Shown here: one piece after another, positions 10,550-22,311 of the stretch
How the letters are laid out: each line of letters opens with the position of its first letter
How positions within the stretch are numbered: position 1 is the first letter of the stretch
From: Diphasiastrum complanatum
Taxonomy: Eukaryota > Streptophyta > Lycopodiopsida > Lycopodiales > Lycopodiaceae
Assembly (NCBI GenBank): GCA_029204225.1
Contig: CM055102.1
Location: 4,517,520-4,581,519, forward strand
Length of the DNA stretch: 64,000 bases
Reading direction: 5' to 3'
Position numbers and translations under genes: made by a program
Notes under the pieces: model-generated
Databases searched by the model: none
Seen by the model: only the letters and a program-made list of their open reading frames with translations
What the model was told of the DNA's origin: nothing

Positions 10550-13500
10550 CTGAAAAGATCAAAGCCCAACTTTGCTGATGGTTCAGTAATACTGAGAACA
10601 AGGAAACAGCAGAAAATCTGCAAGTAAGATCAAATATATTGCAATGCAAGCACAGTCTTGTAATCTGAGCATATCTGACAAGCCCACTTTCAGAAAATGT
10701 TACACGAATGAGGTCTCTGCTTAAGTGCAGATATTCACATTCTGGAAACATGATACCAGAAGGCTCACCTTGTCGGCAACAAACTTGACTACATCGCTTT
10801 CAAACAATTGCTTATCCGGAGATAGGACAACAAAAGCATGTGGGACCTGGCCAGCAGTATCGTCAGGAAATCTGCATAAATATAAGCCCATGAAGAACAT
10901 TGAGATGCCGGACAAAAGAAATCCTGCAAAGATGACTGCGATGAAAATATGTTCAACATCTCAGCTGAATTATGCTCATAGTGGCATCTTTCACCAAAAA
11001 AAAAGTTATCTGCTGGGCCCATACAAAACATTGAGATGTAAGAAAATAGAAATCCTGCACAGATGACGGGGATGAAAATATGTACGAAACTTCAGCTGAA
11101 TGGAAGTATGCTCATAAAGATTGTAGTGATATCTTTCAAAAAGTTAAAAAAGAAACTGCTGCCAAAATTGTGGAGTAACAAGATGGATAATCTAAGGCCT
11201 TAACACTTGTCAAAATTACACATGCTATTTGTAAATATTAAAAACATTTGTCCGAATCAACAGTGTAAAAGCAATAAGGATGAACATACGGTACAACAGC
11301 TGCATCAAGTATAAAAGGATTTGAAAGCAGCAAGGCCTCCAATTCTGCTGGTGCAACCTGACAGGAACATTAGGAAGATTTAAAAAATGGAAGATTCTAA
11401 TTACTACTCTGATCTTTTGCAGCCACAAAAGGGATAGCTTTTTGATTTTTAACACCTATCAAGTCTCCTCCTTTCTCAGTTCAGTATGCATCAGATTTAC
11501 AATTAGTGAGCAAATGCTTCCCTATCAAACTCATCATCAAAAAACCATACCACATTTGTTTATACGTGAGCCTCGGGTGCCAAACAAAGAGGACATATGA
11601 AAAAACCAGTGCTTGTAGAGATTTTTCTTTGGAACCTACTAAGACACCTACAAGTTCTCAAAAGTGTACCCTTTTGCCAAAGTTGGCCCAAAGACCTATA
11701 GGTCCAAATTTCAAAACTTAAATAGCTATATGGTCCAACCTGTTTCCTCATAAAAAAAGCATAACGTTTAGGCTGGAATGCTGCTTCTCAGAATCAGAAC
11801 CTTGTAACACATCAAAATACATTCATTAACAAAGATCTAGCCCTTGCCAACTACAAACAATGCTTCTTGGTTTCCAAGGGGAGGCTCGAACCTGGGACCA
11901 AAGAAACTTTGGATGCCAAGCCAACCAACTGAGCCAACCCCAACTACAAACAATGGCTCAACCTCATGTGTAGCCTATAACTTAGGTAAGAATAAGAACG
12001 AGTCCTCAAGTACAGCCCACATCTTAGTTTCCTGTACTCCATCATTTTTTATAAACGTGAACCAATTGCTGAACATCCATGAACCACAAAAAAGGATGCA
12101 TGAGCCACAACTTCTTAGAATATCAAAATGTCGCAATTACCAGAAATGCGACAGCATGGGTTTGCCAAAACCGTGTTTGCAGCTCAAAAGTCAATTCATT
12201 GAACCAAAAAGGAAAGGTCGAGCACTCCCAAAAGTCTCTGAAGGAATGCAATCTTGCGACATAGTGAATCACGCCCTATTTTAATCATGCTTCACTCATT
12301 TCCTGCCCCGCCTACAGGTTAGCAACATACACTAGGCTGAGTTGTGCTAACTGAGAATGGAGGTGCCCCACCTGCAGTTAGCAAGCACAGTTAGCAAACT
12401 GATTCTGTTTAACAGATCCAAAAACATGCACTTAAGCTAACTGGAGTCAGCTTCCAACTGTTAATGATGGACTGCAACAAATGGTCTGGGATTACAGTCC
12501 CTTCCCTGTTCACGGATGCCTGGCCCTTCAACAAAGCTTTTCTGCCCCCGGGAGCTGCTGTTGTGGAAGGTCTCTAAGTTTATGAATCTCATGTGTCTTT
12601 CATTGTGCTTGTTGCATATCATTCTTGCAATCCATTGCAGAAGCTGCCTGAGTCATATCATGGGTGTGAGGTGGGGCAGGTAGTTGGTTAGTGCTAACGG
12701 AACTGAAGATGATAACTCTAGGTGGGGCAGCCAGCATCAAAGCTAGCCAACTGCTGTCCATTAGTAGTAATATAACTTCTTGCTCTTAACCTGTAGGTGG
12801 GGCAGGCATTTAAAAACACAGCCATTTCTGAAATTAAGCACAAAAACGTGGTCAATACTCTCCTTAAATTGTGTAGTCTAATCAGTTCACACTTAAAAAC
12901 ATTAAAGAACAACCCTAAGGGTTCCAACTTCCAATGGCATAAGAAACAAGGGACTGGTCAACTCCAAAAAAAAATGTGGTGCCATGAGTCCCCATCCCAA
13001 TGCTGTAAAATCTCTAGCACTGTTATTACACATAGTAAGATGATGATTTTTGCTTTCACAGTAGTTATCTCACAGTCAAACTTTCACCTTACTTGCATAA
13101 GCACAAAAGCAGAAATCACCTGAAGACCTTTATACTTGATGAGCTCCTTGAGTCGGTCGACAATGAAGAGCAACCCCACATCATTAAAGTAGCCAACGTC
13201 ACCAGTATGCAGCCAACCCTCTTTGTCCAAGGTACTTTCAGTTGCCTCTTTATTGTTCAGATAACCTGAGAAAAAAGCTTTCAAAAACCATTAACTCAAT
13301 TGAGAGCATGACAGGATAATAGCACAGAAAGAACATTATAAATATTTTCTACCAGGCCGCCTGTCACTCTTGTTGATTCATTCCAAGTAAAATTTTACCC
13401 AGTCCCAATAAGGGTACACGGTGGCGGCATTACATGAGGGTACTAACTCATTAACAATTTGTGTCTGAGAATGTATCCTCCATTGGCATCTACAAATATT

Positions 13501-16132
13501 ATAAGCATTGGCTTTGACGAATCTTGAGTAAACCATAATACTTGACATAACCAAAAAGATGCAATCTTCAACGTCATAAATTCCACAAAAGAAATTCCAA
13601 TGGTATACTTGGAACTGTCTTCTACAAATATTATAAGCATTGGCTTTGACGAATTTTGAGTAAACCATAATACTTGACATAACCAAAAAGATGCAATCTT
13701 CAACGTCATAAATTCCACAAAAGAAATTCCAATGGTATACTTGGAACTGTCTTCTACAAATATTATAAGCATTGGCTTTGACGAATCTTGAGTAAACCAT
13801 AATACTTGACATAACCAAAAAGATGCAATCTTCAACGTCATAAATTCCACAAAAGCAATTCCAATGGTATACTTGGAACTGTCTTCTATGATGCCATCAC
13901 TTCCGTTATCTAGCACCTAACAACTGGTGTAAATTACCAAACTGATGTCCGCATTAGCTTTCACCCACATAAAACCAGCCTGTTGGATTTCAACACATGT
14001 GGAATCGTAGGTCATACGCACTAAAGAGCAACCAGAGCTTTATAAGTATCATGCTCACTCGCTTCTTAAAGATAACAAGCCTGAGTCATAACAGAAGAGT
14101 TTGACATATCATGATTCATAAATAATGGTAGAACAACCTTGCATAATGTTGGGGCCACGAAGCCATAGCTCTCCTTGTTTAGTTGGAGATAGAGGCTTTC
14201 CACTTTCGATATCGACAATCTTGGCCTCCATAGATGAACATAGAAGGCCAACTGTACCAAAATGCTCCTTATGTTGAGGACGACGATATAAGGAAGCAAT
14301 TCCTGTTGTCTCAGTTAAGCCATAGCCCTGAAAGAACAAGAGAGGAATATGTCACTACAAAAAAGGAAATGCACGAGTTCAAGTAAGGAGCACAGAGAGC
14401 ATTGGCAAGGGTATTATGACACTTGAGCCAAGAGGTCAAGTAATGAAGCATTTTATCGTATAAGACCATGTTGATATCCCCCCAGTAACCGAGTTGCATA
14501 AGAGTTGCTAGTAGCCTTCTATTCCACAGAGGCTCGAATCTTGGCTGCTGTGGATCAGGGATATCTCGGAGATTTGTGCTTCAAACTTGGCTTAGGCTTG
14601 CCAGGTGCATTAAACGTAAAGTGACTACCGGTGCAACAAAAAGAAACAACAAGAAAGATGCAAAACAGTTCTAGGGGAGTCGCTCATACCACTAGATATT
14701 TGGCTAACCTACCATTCAAAGGTGGAGGCACACGGATATTCACAGGCAGTTTTTACTTGTTCTCTACTAGAATTTTAAACGACCATTGCTCCTAATGAAA
14801 GAGACCCCTAATCAGACTTCAATTACTTCTTTTATCTTGGTAAGCTGCAAAATTTTCAGATTTGGTGAAGTTTATCAAATGATTAAATTATGAACTTATA
14901 AGCTCCAGGAAGTCATAAGCTCATCCATGTTTGATCCACATGACTGTGAACATGTATTGAGCCTTCCGGAACCAGCAGTAGATCATGGAGATGTTTCAGC
15001 ATTTTCTGCGCAGCGGTATGAAGGGCAGCGACATGAAGGACGGTCTGTTTAAATGCAGGCTTTTTTCAATCTCTGTCTGAACATGAAATAAAATTGAAAC
15101 TAGCCGTACCTGGCTCAATAAGCTAGTTGGTAGTTTCAAAGAGCACTCTTCCATGATTTCCTTGCCTAGTGGAGCTGCCCCGCTTATAATCTCTTGCAGT
15201 GAGCTAAGATCATATTTTTCTACAGCTTTCTGCTTGGCTAAAGCAATGCATACCGGCGGCACGGTCGGTAAGCACGTCACTCTGTACTTCTGAATTGCTT
15301 CAAGCATGAGCTCAAACTCAAACTTGGCCATTATCATCAGCGTCTCCCCCGACTGCAGAGTGGTATAAAAAATTCCAACGAGTGCGAAGACATGGAACAT
15401 GGGAAGCATGCACAGATAAATTTGATCTTTTATTCCCAGCAGCTGAACATCAACAGCAACCTGTAACGCAGCAGCCATGAAATTTCTGTGGGATATAATG
15501 ACTCCCTTGCTGACTCCAGTTGTCCCAGAAGAGTAAAGCAGGGCTGCTGTATCAGTCTGCCTAATTTGTGGTTGAGGTGCATTGCGCGGATCGGTAGATA
15601 ATAGCTCGGAGTACAATGCAACCACATTTTCATCTCGCAATTCGGATTCGCCGATCAAAATCACAGGGAGTCTAGCATTCTGCACCTTATTTAGCAGCTC
15701 AGGAACTGTGGAAATGAATTTTGTGCCGGAATCCTTAATCTGCTTGGCAATTTCTCTTGTTGTATACACAGGATTGACTGTCGTGACAATTGCTCCAATG
15801 GAAACTACAGCCAGAAACAGCACAGCAAAATGGATTGAATTGGGTGAAAGAATGAGGACCACATGGCCTCTACTCACTCCCAGTGAGGCCAACCCAGCTG
15901 CCACAGACTGTATGTTCTGTTTGAGCTCAGAATAAGTGAGAGCTTGGCCTGTGGCTGCATCAACTACAGCAGTCTTGTTGGCCAAACCAGCTGCATGGAT
16001 GTTATGGAAGAGAAAGGAGACAAGGTCCATGTGGGGGTCTTCAGGCAGCTGGATTGGAGGCCTGGGGCTGTGATAGATGCCATCAGGGCCATATCCACTG
16101 CCCTCCACAGCCATCTCTGTCCTTCCTTGCAA
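10436..16132 (-). CDS. 4-coumarate:CoA ligase-like acyl-CoA synthetase, six exons, probably peroxisomal
   Basis: The minus strand encodes an ANL-superfamily enzyme that activates a carboxylic acid as the adenylate and then forms its CoA thioester. Exons: 16132-15110, 14327-14138, 13265-13120, 11357-11290, 10871-10769, 10549-10436, all with GT-AG introns and matching phases. From ATG 16114 the product is 541 residues (547 from ATG 16132), the usual family size. Visible motifs: [11 protein letters not shown] (AMP-binding box I, about residue 195), [10 protein letters not shown] across the exon 1/2 junction, [36 protein letters not shown], and [11 protein letters not shown] with the catalytic Lys. 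The last residues are Ala-Lys-Leu, a PTS1-like signal. Box II reads GELWLRG, not the GEICIRG of true lignin-pathway 4CLs, so I favour the 4CL-like/OPCL1 group acting on a fatty or jasmonate-type acid. The substrate cannot be read from the sequence. Confidence 0.92.
10769..10871 (-). CDS. Synthetase exon 5 (103 bp)
   Basis: The acceptor TTTATGCAG precedes ATTTCC, completing the Pro codon. It reads [16 protein letters not shown], then [10 protein letters not shown], and ends AAG|GTGAGC. Confidence 0.92.
11290..11357 (-). CDS. Synthetase exon 4 (68 bp)
   Basis: Encodes [11 protein letters not shown]...DAAVVP, the start of the C-terminal lid domain. The acceptor is CTGTCAG and the donor CC|GTATGT. 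It is too short for an ordinary frame scan; phase and motif fix it. Confidence 0.9.
11847..11955 (-). mobile_element. tRNA-derived retroposon (SINE-like) with 16-bp target duplication
   Basis: A 77-bp insert at 11863-11939 lies between exact direct repeats CCAACTACAAACAATG (11847-11862 and 11940-11955). On the minus strand the insert carries a pol III A box (TGGCTCAGTTGG) and B box (GGTTCGAGCC) with tRNA-like spacing. It lies inside an intron of the synthetase. Two related copies sit at 45083-45303. Its small size suggests a bare tRNA-like head or a tRNA retropseudogene. Confidence 0.85.
12297..12811. mobile_element. 505-bp miniature inverted-repeat element with CATTT target duplication
   Basis: Terminal inverted repeats of 21 bp (12302-12322, starting CCTGCCCCGCCTACAGG; and 12786-12806) match at 19 of 21 positions. 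They are flanked by the direct repeat CATTT (12297-12301 and 12807-12811). Inside, the motif GTGGGGCAG or its complement recurs near both ends (about 12363, 12670 and 12722), as subterminal repeats do in DNA transposons. There is no coding capacity. It is inserted in an intron of the synthetase. A 5-bp target duplication does not fit the commonest plant MITE classes, so the superfamily is left open. Confidence 0.75.
13120..13265 (-). CDS. Synthetase exon 3
   Basis: The acceptor TTTTTTCTCAG precedes GTTATC, completing the Gly codon and reading [20 protein letters not shown]. The exon includes the TGD motif and the hinge [12 protein letters not shown] and ends CAG|GTGATT in phase 0. Confidence 0.93.
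13489..13884. repeat. 132-bp minisatellite, three copies
   Basis: Three nearly identical 132-bp units start at 13489, 13621 and 13753 (each begins tctacaaatattataagc). They lie in intron 2 of the synthetase. Because 132 is a multiple of three, the repeats produce long minus-strand frames that are not genes. Confidence 0.97.
14138..14327 (-). CDS. Synthetase exon 2
   Basis: The acceptor TTCTTTCAG precedes GGCTATGGC, restoring [10 protein letters not shown]. The donor CAAG|GTTGTT splits a Gly codon in phase 1. The exon carries [12 protein letters not shown]. Confidence 0.93.
15110..16132 (-). CDS. Synthetase exon 1 (N-terminal domain, AMP-binding box I)
   Basis: Two in-frame ATGs, at 16132 and 16114, lie six codons apart; the second begins MAVEGSG. 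The exon ends ...LLSQ at CAG|GTACGG in phase 0. It holds the [10 protein letters not shown]-type region, the [11 protein letters not shown] box and the LPMFHVFAL segment. Confidence 0.93.
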
Positions 16133-17242
16133 AGTAGCAGGAGAAGGAGAAGGATAAAGAGAAAGAGAAAGGATTTATCAGATAACAATTTCATCCACAC
16201 AAAGAGGCTGGTGCTCCACCAACCTGAAAACAGGCCCTCCCCACCCCCCCCAAAAAAATAAAAAATACTAAAGCACCCAGTTTAATCAATCAATTACTAT
16301 TTTGAAGAAGATGATCTCTGTTAGCATATTGATGTCAACATTGACATCAGTAGGAGGCCCATGAGGGTGCATGCTATCAAGGGCCACCTTTAACATTATG
16401 TTAGGGAAGGCCATGGCCCTTGGGGAGCTCTACCCAATTTAGCCCTAGGGGCTCAACTCCTACTCTCAATCTAGGCCTCCTAGGCTGAATCCCAGCTAAT
16501 CATCATGATGGTGCTATTTAATCCGTGCACCCATATCGAACACCAACCGGGTGTTGGGTGAGTGCTAGTAAAGATCTTATTCTCGCTCTTTATTCTACTT
16601 GCCAAAAGGACAAAATGTATAAAATTAGAATGGACATCTATTCCTTGCTCCAAAGCCTTGCCATCTCACCATTTTGATGCTCTACTTGTAAGTTGATGCT
16701 CACTATGGGATGTGCCATATGGCCGTTTTGATCGTTGTCTCTTCTCTATGGGATGCACTAGATCAACACGAGCACATTACATTACAGGGAGTGGTTGTAA
16801 ATTACAAAAAAAAAAAATCACACAATATTATGTACTGGCCAAGGCCATGCCTTAAGGCTTAGAGCTCAAGTGCACTACCCATACCAAGAGGCACAAGGCT
16901 CAAGGGAAAATAGCACCCCCTAGGTAATATTAAGTGCAAGTTTTTTTTATTCTATAATGCCTTTTTTCTACAAACCAACAAAATTTGCATTTGGACAACC
17001 GATGGCTTTGTGCCACATAGTACAAGCGCATTCTACCAGATTGTGCATCTACAATGTGGCAGCCAATCATTGATTTTCTACAAGAGAGTTTTGGTGGAAG
17101 GGTGAAATTGTGAGGAACCACATATAAATTGTATTTACGAAAATGGTTCCAAAATATGAAGAATATGAGTACTTAATATTATATTGGTAGGACCAGGCTT
17201 CAAATATCAACTACATAATGTCATTTGATGTTAAAAGCTCCT
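16133..17242. other. Upstream region of the synthetase gene; no other gene
   Basis: Should contain the minus-strand promoter and 5' leader. A CT-rich segment at 16133-16180 on the minus strand would suit a leader. I found no convincing TATA box. Confidence 0.4.
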
Positions 17243-17752
17243 TTAGTTTCTCTTCTCTATGTGAAAAAATTGGATCCAAAACATGCTTAATGGATCAATT
17301 GGATCTAGAGGCAAATTTGGTTGCATATCTAGATCATCAACAATGCACACTAAATCTATTGATTCTTGAGTTTGATTGACATGTTCGATTCTTGTTCGAA
17401 TGTTTAGGTGATACAAATTTCCTTCTCTATTGCCTTTAGCAACCAGGTTATCAGAATCTTCCTCGAACAATTTACAAGATTTCTTTGTGAGGGTTACTCA
17501 CATGCCTATATCGACTATCTTTGCTACAGATAGAAGATCTTTATCAAGAGTAGGGACATAGAGAACTTCCTCCAGTTTCTTGTCTCCTTGATTCCTGTCC
17601 AGCCATAATACACCAGTTCCATCAACCACGTGTTTAGAACCATCTCCAAGTATAATGAATCTCGAATTGTTCGTCTTCTTGTACTCAGACAAAATTTGTT
17701 TCGAGAAAACAAAATGTGAGGTGGCTCCCAAATCAAGTACTACTTCTCGAAT
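17243..17752 (-). pseudogene. Copia-2B protease and gag-pre-integrase start
   Basis: The protease core reads LDLGATSHFVFS near 17725-17745, where the family has D-S-G-A-T/S, so the Ser has become Leu. The KLEEVLYVPTLDKDLLSV stretch follows, then a stop, then DNLVAKGNREGNLYHLN. No integrase core follows. Confidence 0.8.
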
Positions 17753-17824
17753 TAAATTAGATGAACATCATAGATCTGTACTAACATAAGCTGTTGAATT
17801 CCTTGCTGCCCTATTTTCTTCTGC

Positions 17825-18763
17825 TCAAGAGCATTTATGCTTTGTCTTCGACATAGTTTGAACATGAAGGTTTGCTTCTATTCTGCTCCTTTTTGTTTCT
17901 GGGATTTTGATAACAGTGTATTGCTGCATGACCTCGTTTATGACAATGAATGCATTCAATCTTTGGATTAGCCAACATTTTTCTTCTGTGTGACCTGATC
18001 TTCTGCATCTGTTGCAGATCTTCTTATCACCAAAATTCTTCTGTTGTTTTCCAGATTGTTGTTCATTAGTCTTAGACTCATTCTTCTTAGACAACTCCCT
18101 CTTAAACTTGGACTTTTTAGAAGATTTATTCTTCTGAGTAAATAGGGCATTTTATGAATCACGATTGTTGTCATAGCGTTCACGAGCTTCTACTTCCTCC
18201 TTCACTCCATCTATTGCCTTTTGAAGTGTCATTGTCGCATCTTTCGCCAATAAGGTTCGAGTTGTGTGGAATGACTTGGGTAGGGCAGAAAGAAAATAAC
18301 TAAGCTGTTTTTCCTTAAAAATTGTATTTTCTGCACCAGAATTTTGCAAAGAAATAAGCAGATCTTTAATCTTTTACACGAATGTGTTTAGGTCTTTGCC
18401 ATTCCACTGTAGGTAAGTTAATTGGTCTTCCAAAAACATGATCTGATTCCGAGATCGAGTCTCATTCTTGGTTTGCAATCCTTCCCATAAATTCTTTGCA
18501 TTTGAAATTGATGTAAAATCTAACATTATATTGTCATGCACTGATGACGCAATAATTTATATAGCTTTGTCATTTTTTAAACTCCATTCTCGAAGTTCTT
18601 TGCTAGGAGTAGCTTCTGGCTTTTCCTCAATCGATTCTACCCATTGCCATAGACCTTCGTCCTTCAACAAGAGTGAAGTCTTCAATCTCCAAATCAAGTA
18701 GTTTGAACCTTCTAGGTCCAAGATTGTTGTAATCTTAGCTTGAATATTGGTGATCGACGACAT
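17825..18763 (-). pseudogene. Copia-2B gag, broken
   Basis: Starts at ATG 18763 (MSSITNIQAKITTILDLEG, then SNYLIWRLKTSLLLK). It contains the LSYFLSALPKSFHTTRTLLA segment and a zinc knuckle CNRCRRSGHTEEKCW at about 17975-18020. Frame breaks lie near 18550, 18370 and 18150. Confidence 0.85.
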
Positions 18764-18864
18764 CTTCTAATTTCGAATAACCTCCAGATAGTGGCTTACT
18801 GATGGATGTATGAAGAATGATGAGAGAGATACGAAGATACCACTGTATCAACTTTAATTTTGTA

Positions 18865-18912
18865 TGCTCTGATACCACTATATCAACTTTAATTCCGAAT
18901 ACTCTGATATCA
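18865..18912 (-). other. Primer-binding site region of Copia-2B, duplicated
   Basis: The plus strand reads TGCTCTGATACCA at 18865-18877, the complement of TGGTATCAGAGCA. A diverged second copy, ACTCTGATATCA, adjoins the LTR at 18901-18912. The short duplication is unlike the single site in the sister element. Confidence 0.7.
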
Positions 18913-18913
18913 C

Positions 18914-19886
18914 TGTAGGAAAGATAACAATCATTCTTTTACAGAGAACACGATATAAGTTCGAATAAATCAAACTAATATCAGTGTCTTCAATCGCGAT
19001 TTTATCTGGCCTATATGTACTAATAGAACAGTATTTTTTCTGATTGAATATGCGTGCGAAAATTATATGCAGAAGTAAGATACTATATGTGGAAGTATGG
19101 GACAACTCAAGACCATTAGACCATAAAAAACTATTGATCAAGGACGAAGTTTTATAACTCTGAATCTGATTCATCAATATACATCTCTTGGTATCTTATC
19201 TCGTTGTTGTGTCTCTAAATGAGTTAATTTCAACGAGTAGTGCATATGTATTTATATTGCTACAGAACACGTCTTTCGGCCTTTTATTTACAAGTCTTTT
19301 GGCCTTTTTATACTGTAACAGTAGAAATCTAACCGTTTACAACGGTTGATATTCAAATAGATACTCTGTTTTCAGGCTTGCATAAATTCTGTTTGCAAAT
19401 ATTTCGCGACAGTCTATCTCTTTGTTTCAGCTTCGTGTTTCGCGAATTATTCGCGACACTTGTCTCTTCGCGACATGTTCGTCATTCATGAATCGTTCGC
19501 GACAGATGACAATTCTTGAGCTTGAAGGAAGGAAGCTAGAATATTTTACGAACTGTTCAAGATAGTTTCGTGACAGGTGAGCTTCAAGAGTAGTCCAGAA
19601 GATTTCGCGAATTATTCGCGACAATTTCTCGACATTTGAGGCTTGAATAGAAGCGACAAGATTCTGTTCGCGAATCTTTCGAGCTTCAACCAAAAAGCCA
19701 CGAGCTTCCATGAGAGACTGTTTTGCGAATCTTTCGAGTTGACTGCAAGAGAAATTTCGCGAATCTTTTCGAGTTGGTCACGAATAGAAAAGTTTTGAGT
19801 TTGCGTTCGTTTCTTTCTCATCCTTTGTTAAGTAAATTGTGCGCTTTGTTGGTAGAATCAAGATCTGTCTGATCAGTTGTTCTACA
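18914..19886 (-). repeat. 5' LTR of Copia-2B
   Basis: On the plus strand it runs from TGTAGGAAAG to GTTGTTCTACA, so both ends carry TGT...ACA. Its outer part (19404-19762) contains nine copies of the palindrome TCGCGA. Confidence 0.85.
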
Positions 19887-22203
19887 ACTCACAAAATATT
19901 TACTCATAGAATCCCAAGGCCCTGTCTCAATGATGTTATATTAACATCACTATATTAGTTAATGTAAGAGTAATAAAGCAGTGCCCTTAGCCCTTTGATA
20001 AAATAAACAATGTCGCTTAGCAACCATGATTTTTACATCACCACTTTAACAATGTTAAAACAACATGGGGCACTCACCCATTTTATAAAGTCCAAACCCA
20101 AGAATCATATTCTAAACATGCCAATCACAAGCAACAAAAGGGAAACGGATGGTAGACAAACCAACCCAACCAAACCTAGATCGAACGGATCTAGCCCCCA
20201 AGCTATGGATCAATCACAAAGAGGAATGAGGCATCATACCATCAACATACGGCTACCAGTCTCACAATCAAGGATACACTAGTGAGAGCCCAATAGGTAT
20301 ACTTACACCCTCCAAGGCCCATGCACCACTAGTAATACATTGTGACACCTCATTAGACACCTCTGCAGCCTATCTGGGCCATGTCATCCAATTCCTCAAT
20401 GACTCACAGATTACCCATACCATCATGAGTTTAGGCCTATAACCATTAAATATGACCATATACACATAAGGGCCTCAATTCCCTTATAGTCATAACTAAC
20501 TTACGGGTTGTTGGTCTACCGATCTTTAGCGTGGACACGCTACTTGAGACCAATCGTGGGCATGACACATTTCATCACTACAAAAAAAAGGACGAATTTT
20601 GCTTAGTGATGAGGTTTATAATATCACCATTTTAGTGACATTAGAGTAACAATGTTAATTGTGGAGCCCTTGGGCGTTCATTCTCTACTTATTCTTTGTG
20701 ATGTCACAAGGTGGCAGCTACTAGCAATGGAAAGTGTATTTTGGGCAACACTTTTGTGTTTCTCAAAGCTATGAATCTAGTGATGGAAACTTTAATCACT
20801 CTATGCCAATTGACGACAATAATTGTGATGACTCTCAATGATTAACTGGTTAATTTTTGCCACTGAAACACAATGTTAAATTCCAATAAAAGTGTCCTGG
20901 ACCGACAATAATATAATGATGGTAGAAAAAAAATGAAAGCCATATTGGCCTTTTTTTCACTAGAACTTTGTTTTATTGTTGCTGTCTCATTTTTCTACTA
21001 GTTTATGGAAAATGTTTGGATATCACAAATTTTATTGAAAGGAAAAAACCATAATTGGCAAGCATCATTGGATTGAGTTACAGATAGTTGGTTTTTTTTA
21101 TTGGTAAGCATGCATTGATTTTGATATTGAATTTTTTCTATGATTAGTATCAAGATTCAATTTATGCCAAAGTAATAAATTTGTTTTGTGTTTTAATACA
21201 ACTTTTTAGTCTACAATTATAGAAGAACATTCTCAAATTCACAATGTACATTGACCACGTGTCTATGCTTGTGAGAGAGAGAGAGAGCGAGAAGATGGAC
21301 ACAATTTTATGAATATAGAAAAGGCCGAAAATCTATTGATGAACATTAGAGACTTTAGATTTTAGGACGGTTTGTTCTAACTATTTTATTTATCCATATG
21401 GCATGATCAACTAGAGGTTTGGATCAATGTGAATTTAAAGTGTTATTAAGGTTATTCATAGATTCACATGGGTAGGTGTAAATTGCATGTTACACACATA
21501 TGTTGCTTCTATATAACGTCAAAACAATGAGAACATAGTTGTCCTTCACGTAATCAAACGAATACGTGGTTGATTGGAATCACATTAGATGTATGGTTGG
21601 GTATGTGAATACAAATCGCACATTTTGTCAATGACCAAGAGCATTCATGAAGCAACAAGACACACTAACCAACAACTCATTAACTCAATATTAGTCAACC
21701 TTAGAATAATAGTTTAGAGAGAAAAGAAATGGTTGAAATTCTTTTCAAATCACAAACATGCTAACCTAGAGGAAAATGCTTCTAGTACGATGTTTCAAGA
21801 TTTAACTTTGACATTAATAATATTAAAGACCCAAAAGATTACTTAATGTTTCTTTTCAAAAATTAGAACTTGTTTGAGGGAGTTTTCCAAAGATAACATA
21901 GTTTTTTTCTTTCAAACTATTAAATTTATGGTGGACAAATGAGCAACACCTACTAATCAGAATACTAACACATTGTCCAAGGAGTCCAAGCATTTTGATT
22001 ACATCTATAGAAGTTTACTAAAATAGACTATACTACAACATGCTATTTCTCATGCTCTATTGTAGTAATGGTAAAGAAGACCTCAATTTCAAAATCAAGA
22101 CAAAGTGTGAAAATCATTTTAAAAGCGAAGATACAAACATGATTTGTCCCAATTTCTTGAGCAACAAACTTATTCTTTTCTCTCTAGCTCAATCAACGAT
22201 ATG
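19887..22203. other. No gene recognised; possible CACTA-type end at 20576
   Basis: AT-rich and without coding signatures. At 20576 the sequence CACTACAAAAAAAAGGACG resembles the terminus of plant CACTA transposons, and nearby tagtgatg-type words recur, but no matching inverted end was found. Short GA runs near 21271 are microsatellite-like. Confidence 0.4.
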
Positions 22204-22311
22204 CAAAAGTTTCGAGTTCATGTTCATTTCTGTCTCCTCCTTTGTCAAGTAAATTGTGTGCTTTGTTGGTAGAATCAAGATTTGTCTGATCAGTTGTTCT
22301 ACAACTCCCTC

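Larger units (their letters stand above)
17243..19886 (-). mobile_element. Truncated Copia element (Copia-2B): one LTR, gag, protease
   Basis: A minus-strand element with a 973-bp 5' LTR (18914-19886), a decayed primer-binding site, gag, protease and the start of the gag-pre-integrase region. The rest of pol and the 3' LTR are missing below 17243. Gag and LTR match the element at 22204-25203, so both belong to one family. Confidence 0.85.

Noticed and set aside
13378-13916. Two long overlapping minus-strand frames (146 and 157 codons)
   Set aside because: They are produced by the 132-bp repeat, whose length is a multiple of three; they lie in an intron and have no family motif.
14353-14370. 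CACTACAAAAAAGG as a CACTA transposon end
   Set aside because: Single short match in an intron with no partner end or target duplication.
14520-14600. Possible further copy of the tRNA-derived retroposon (gaggctcgaatcttgg)
   Set aside because: Only the B-box part matches; the A-box side is unrelated.
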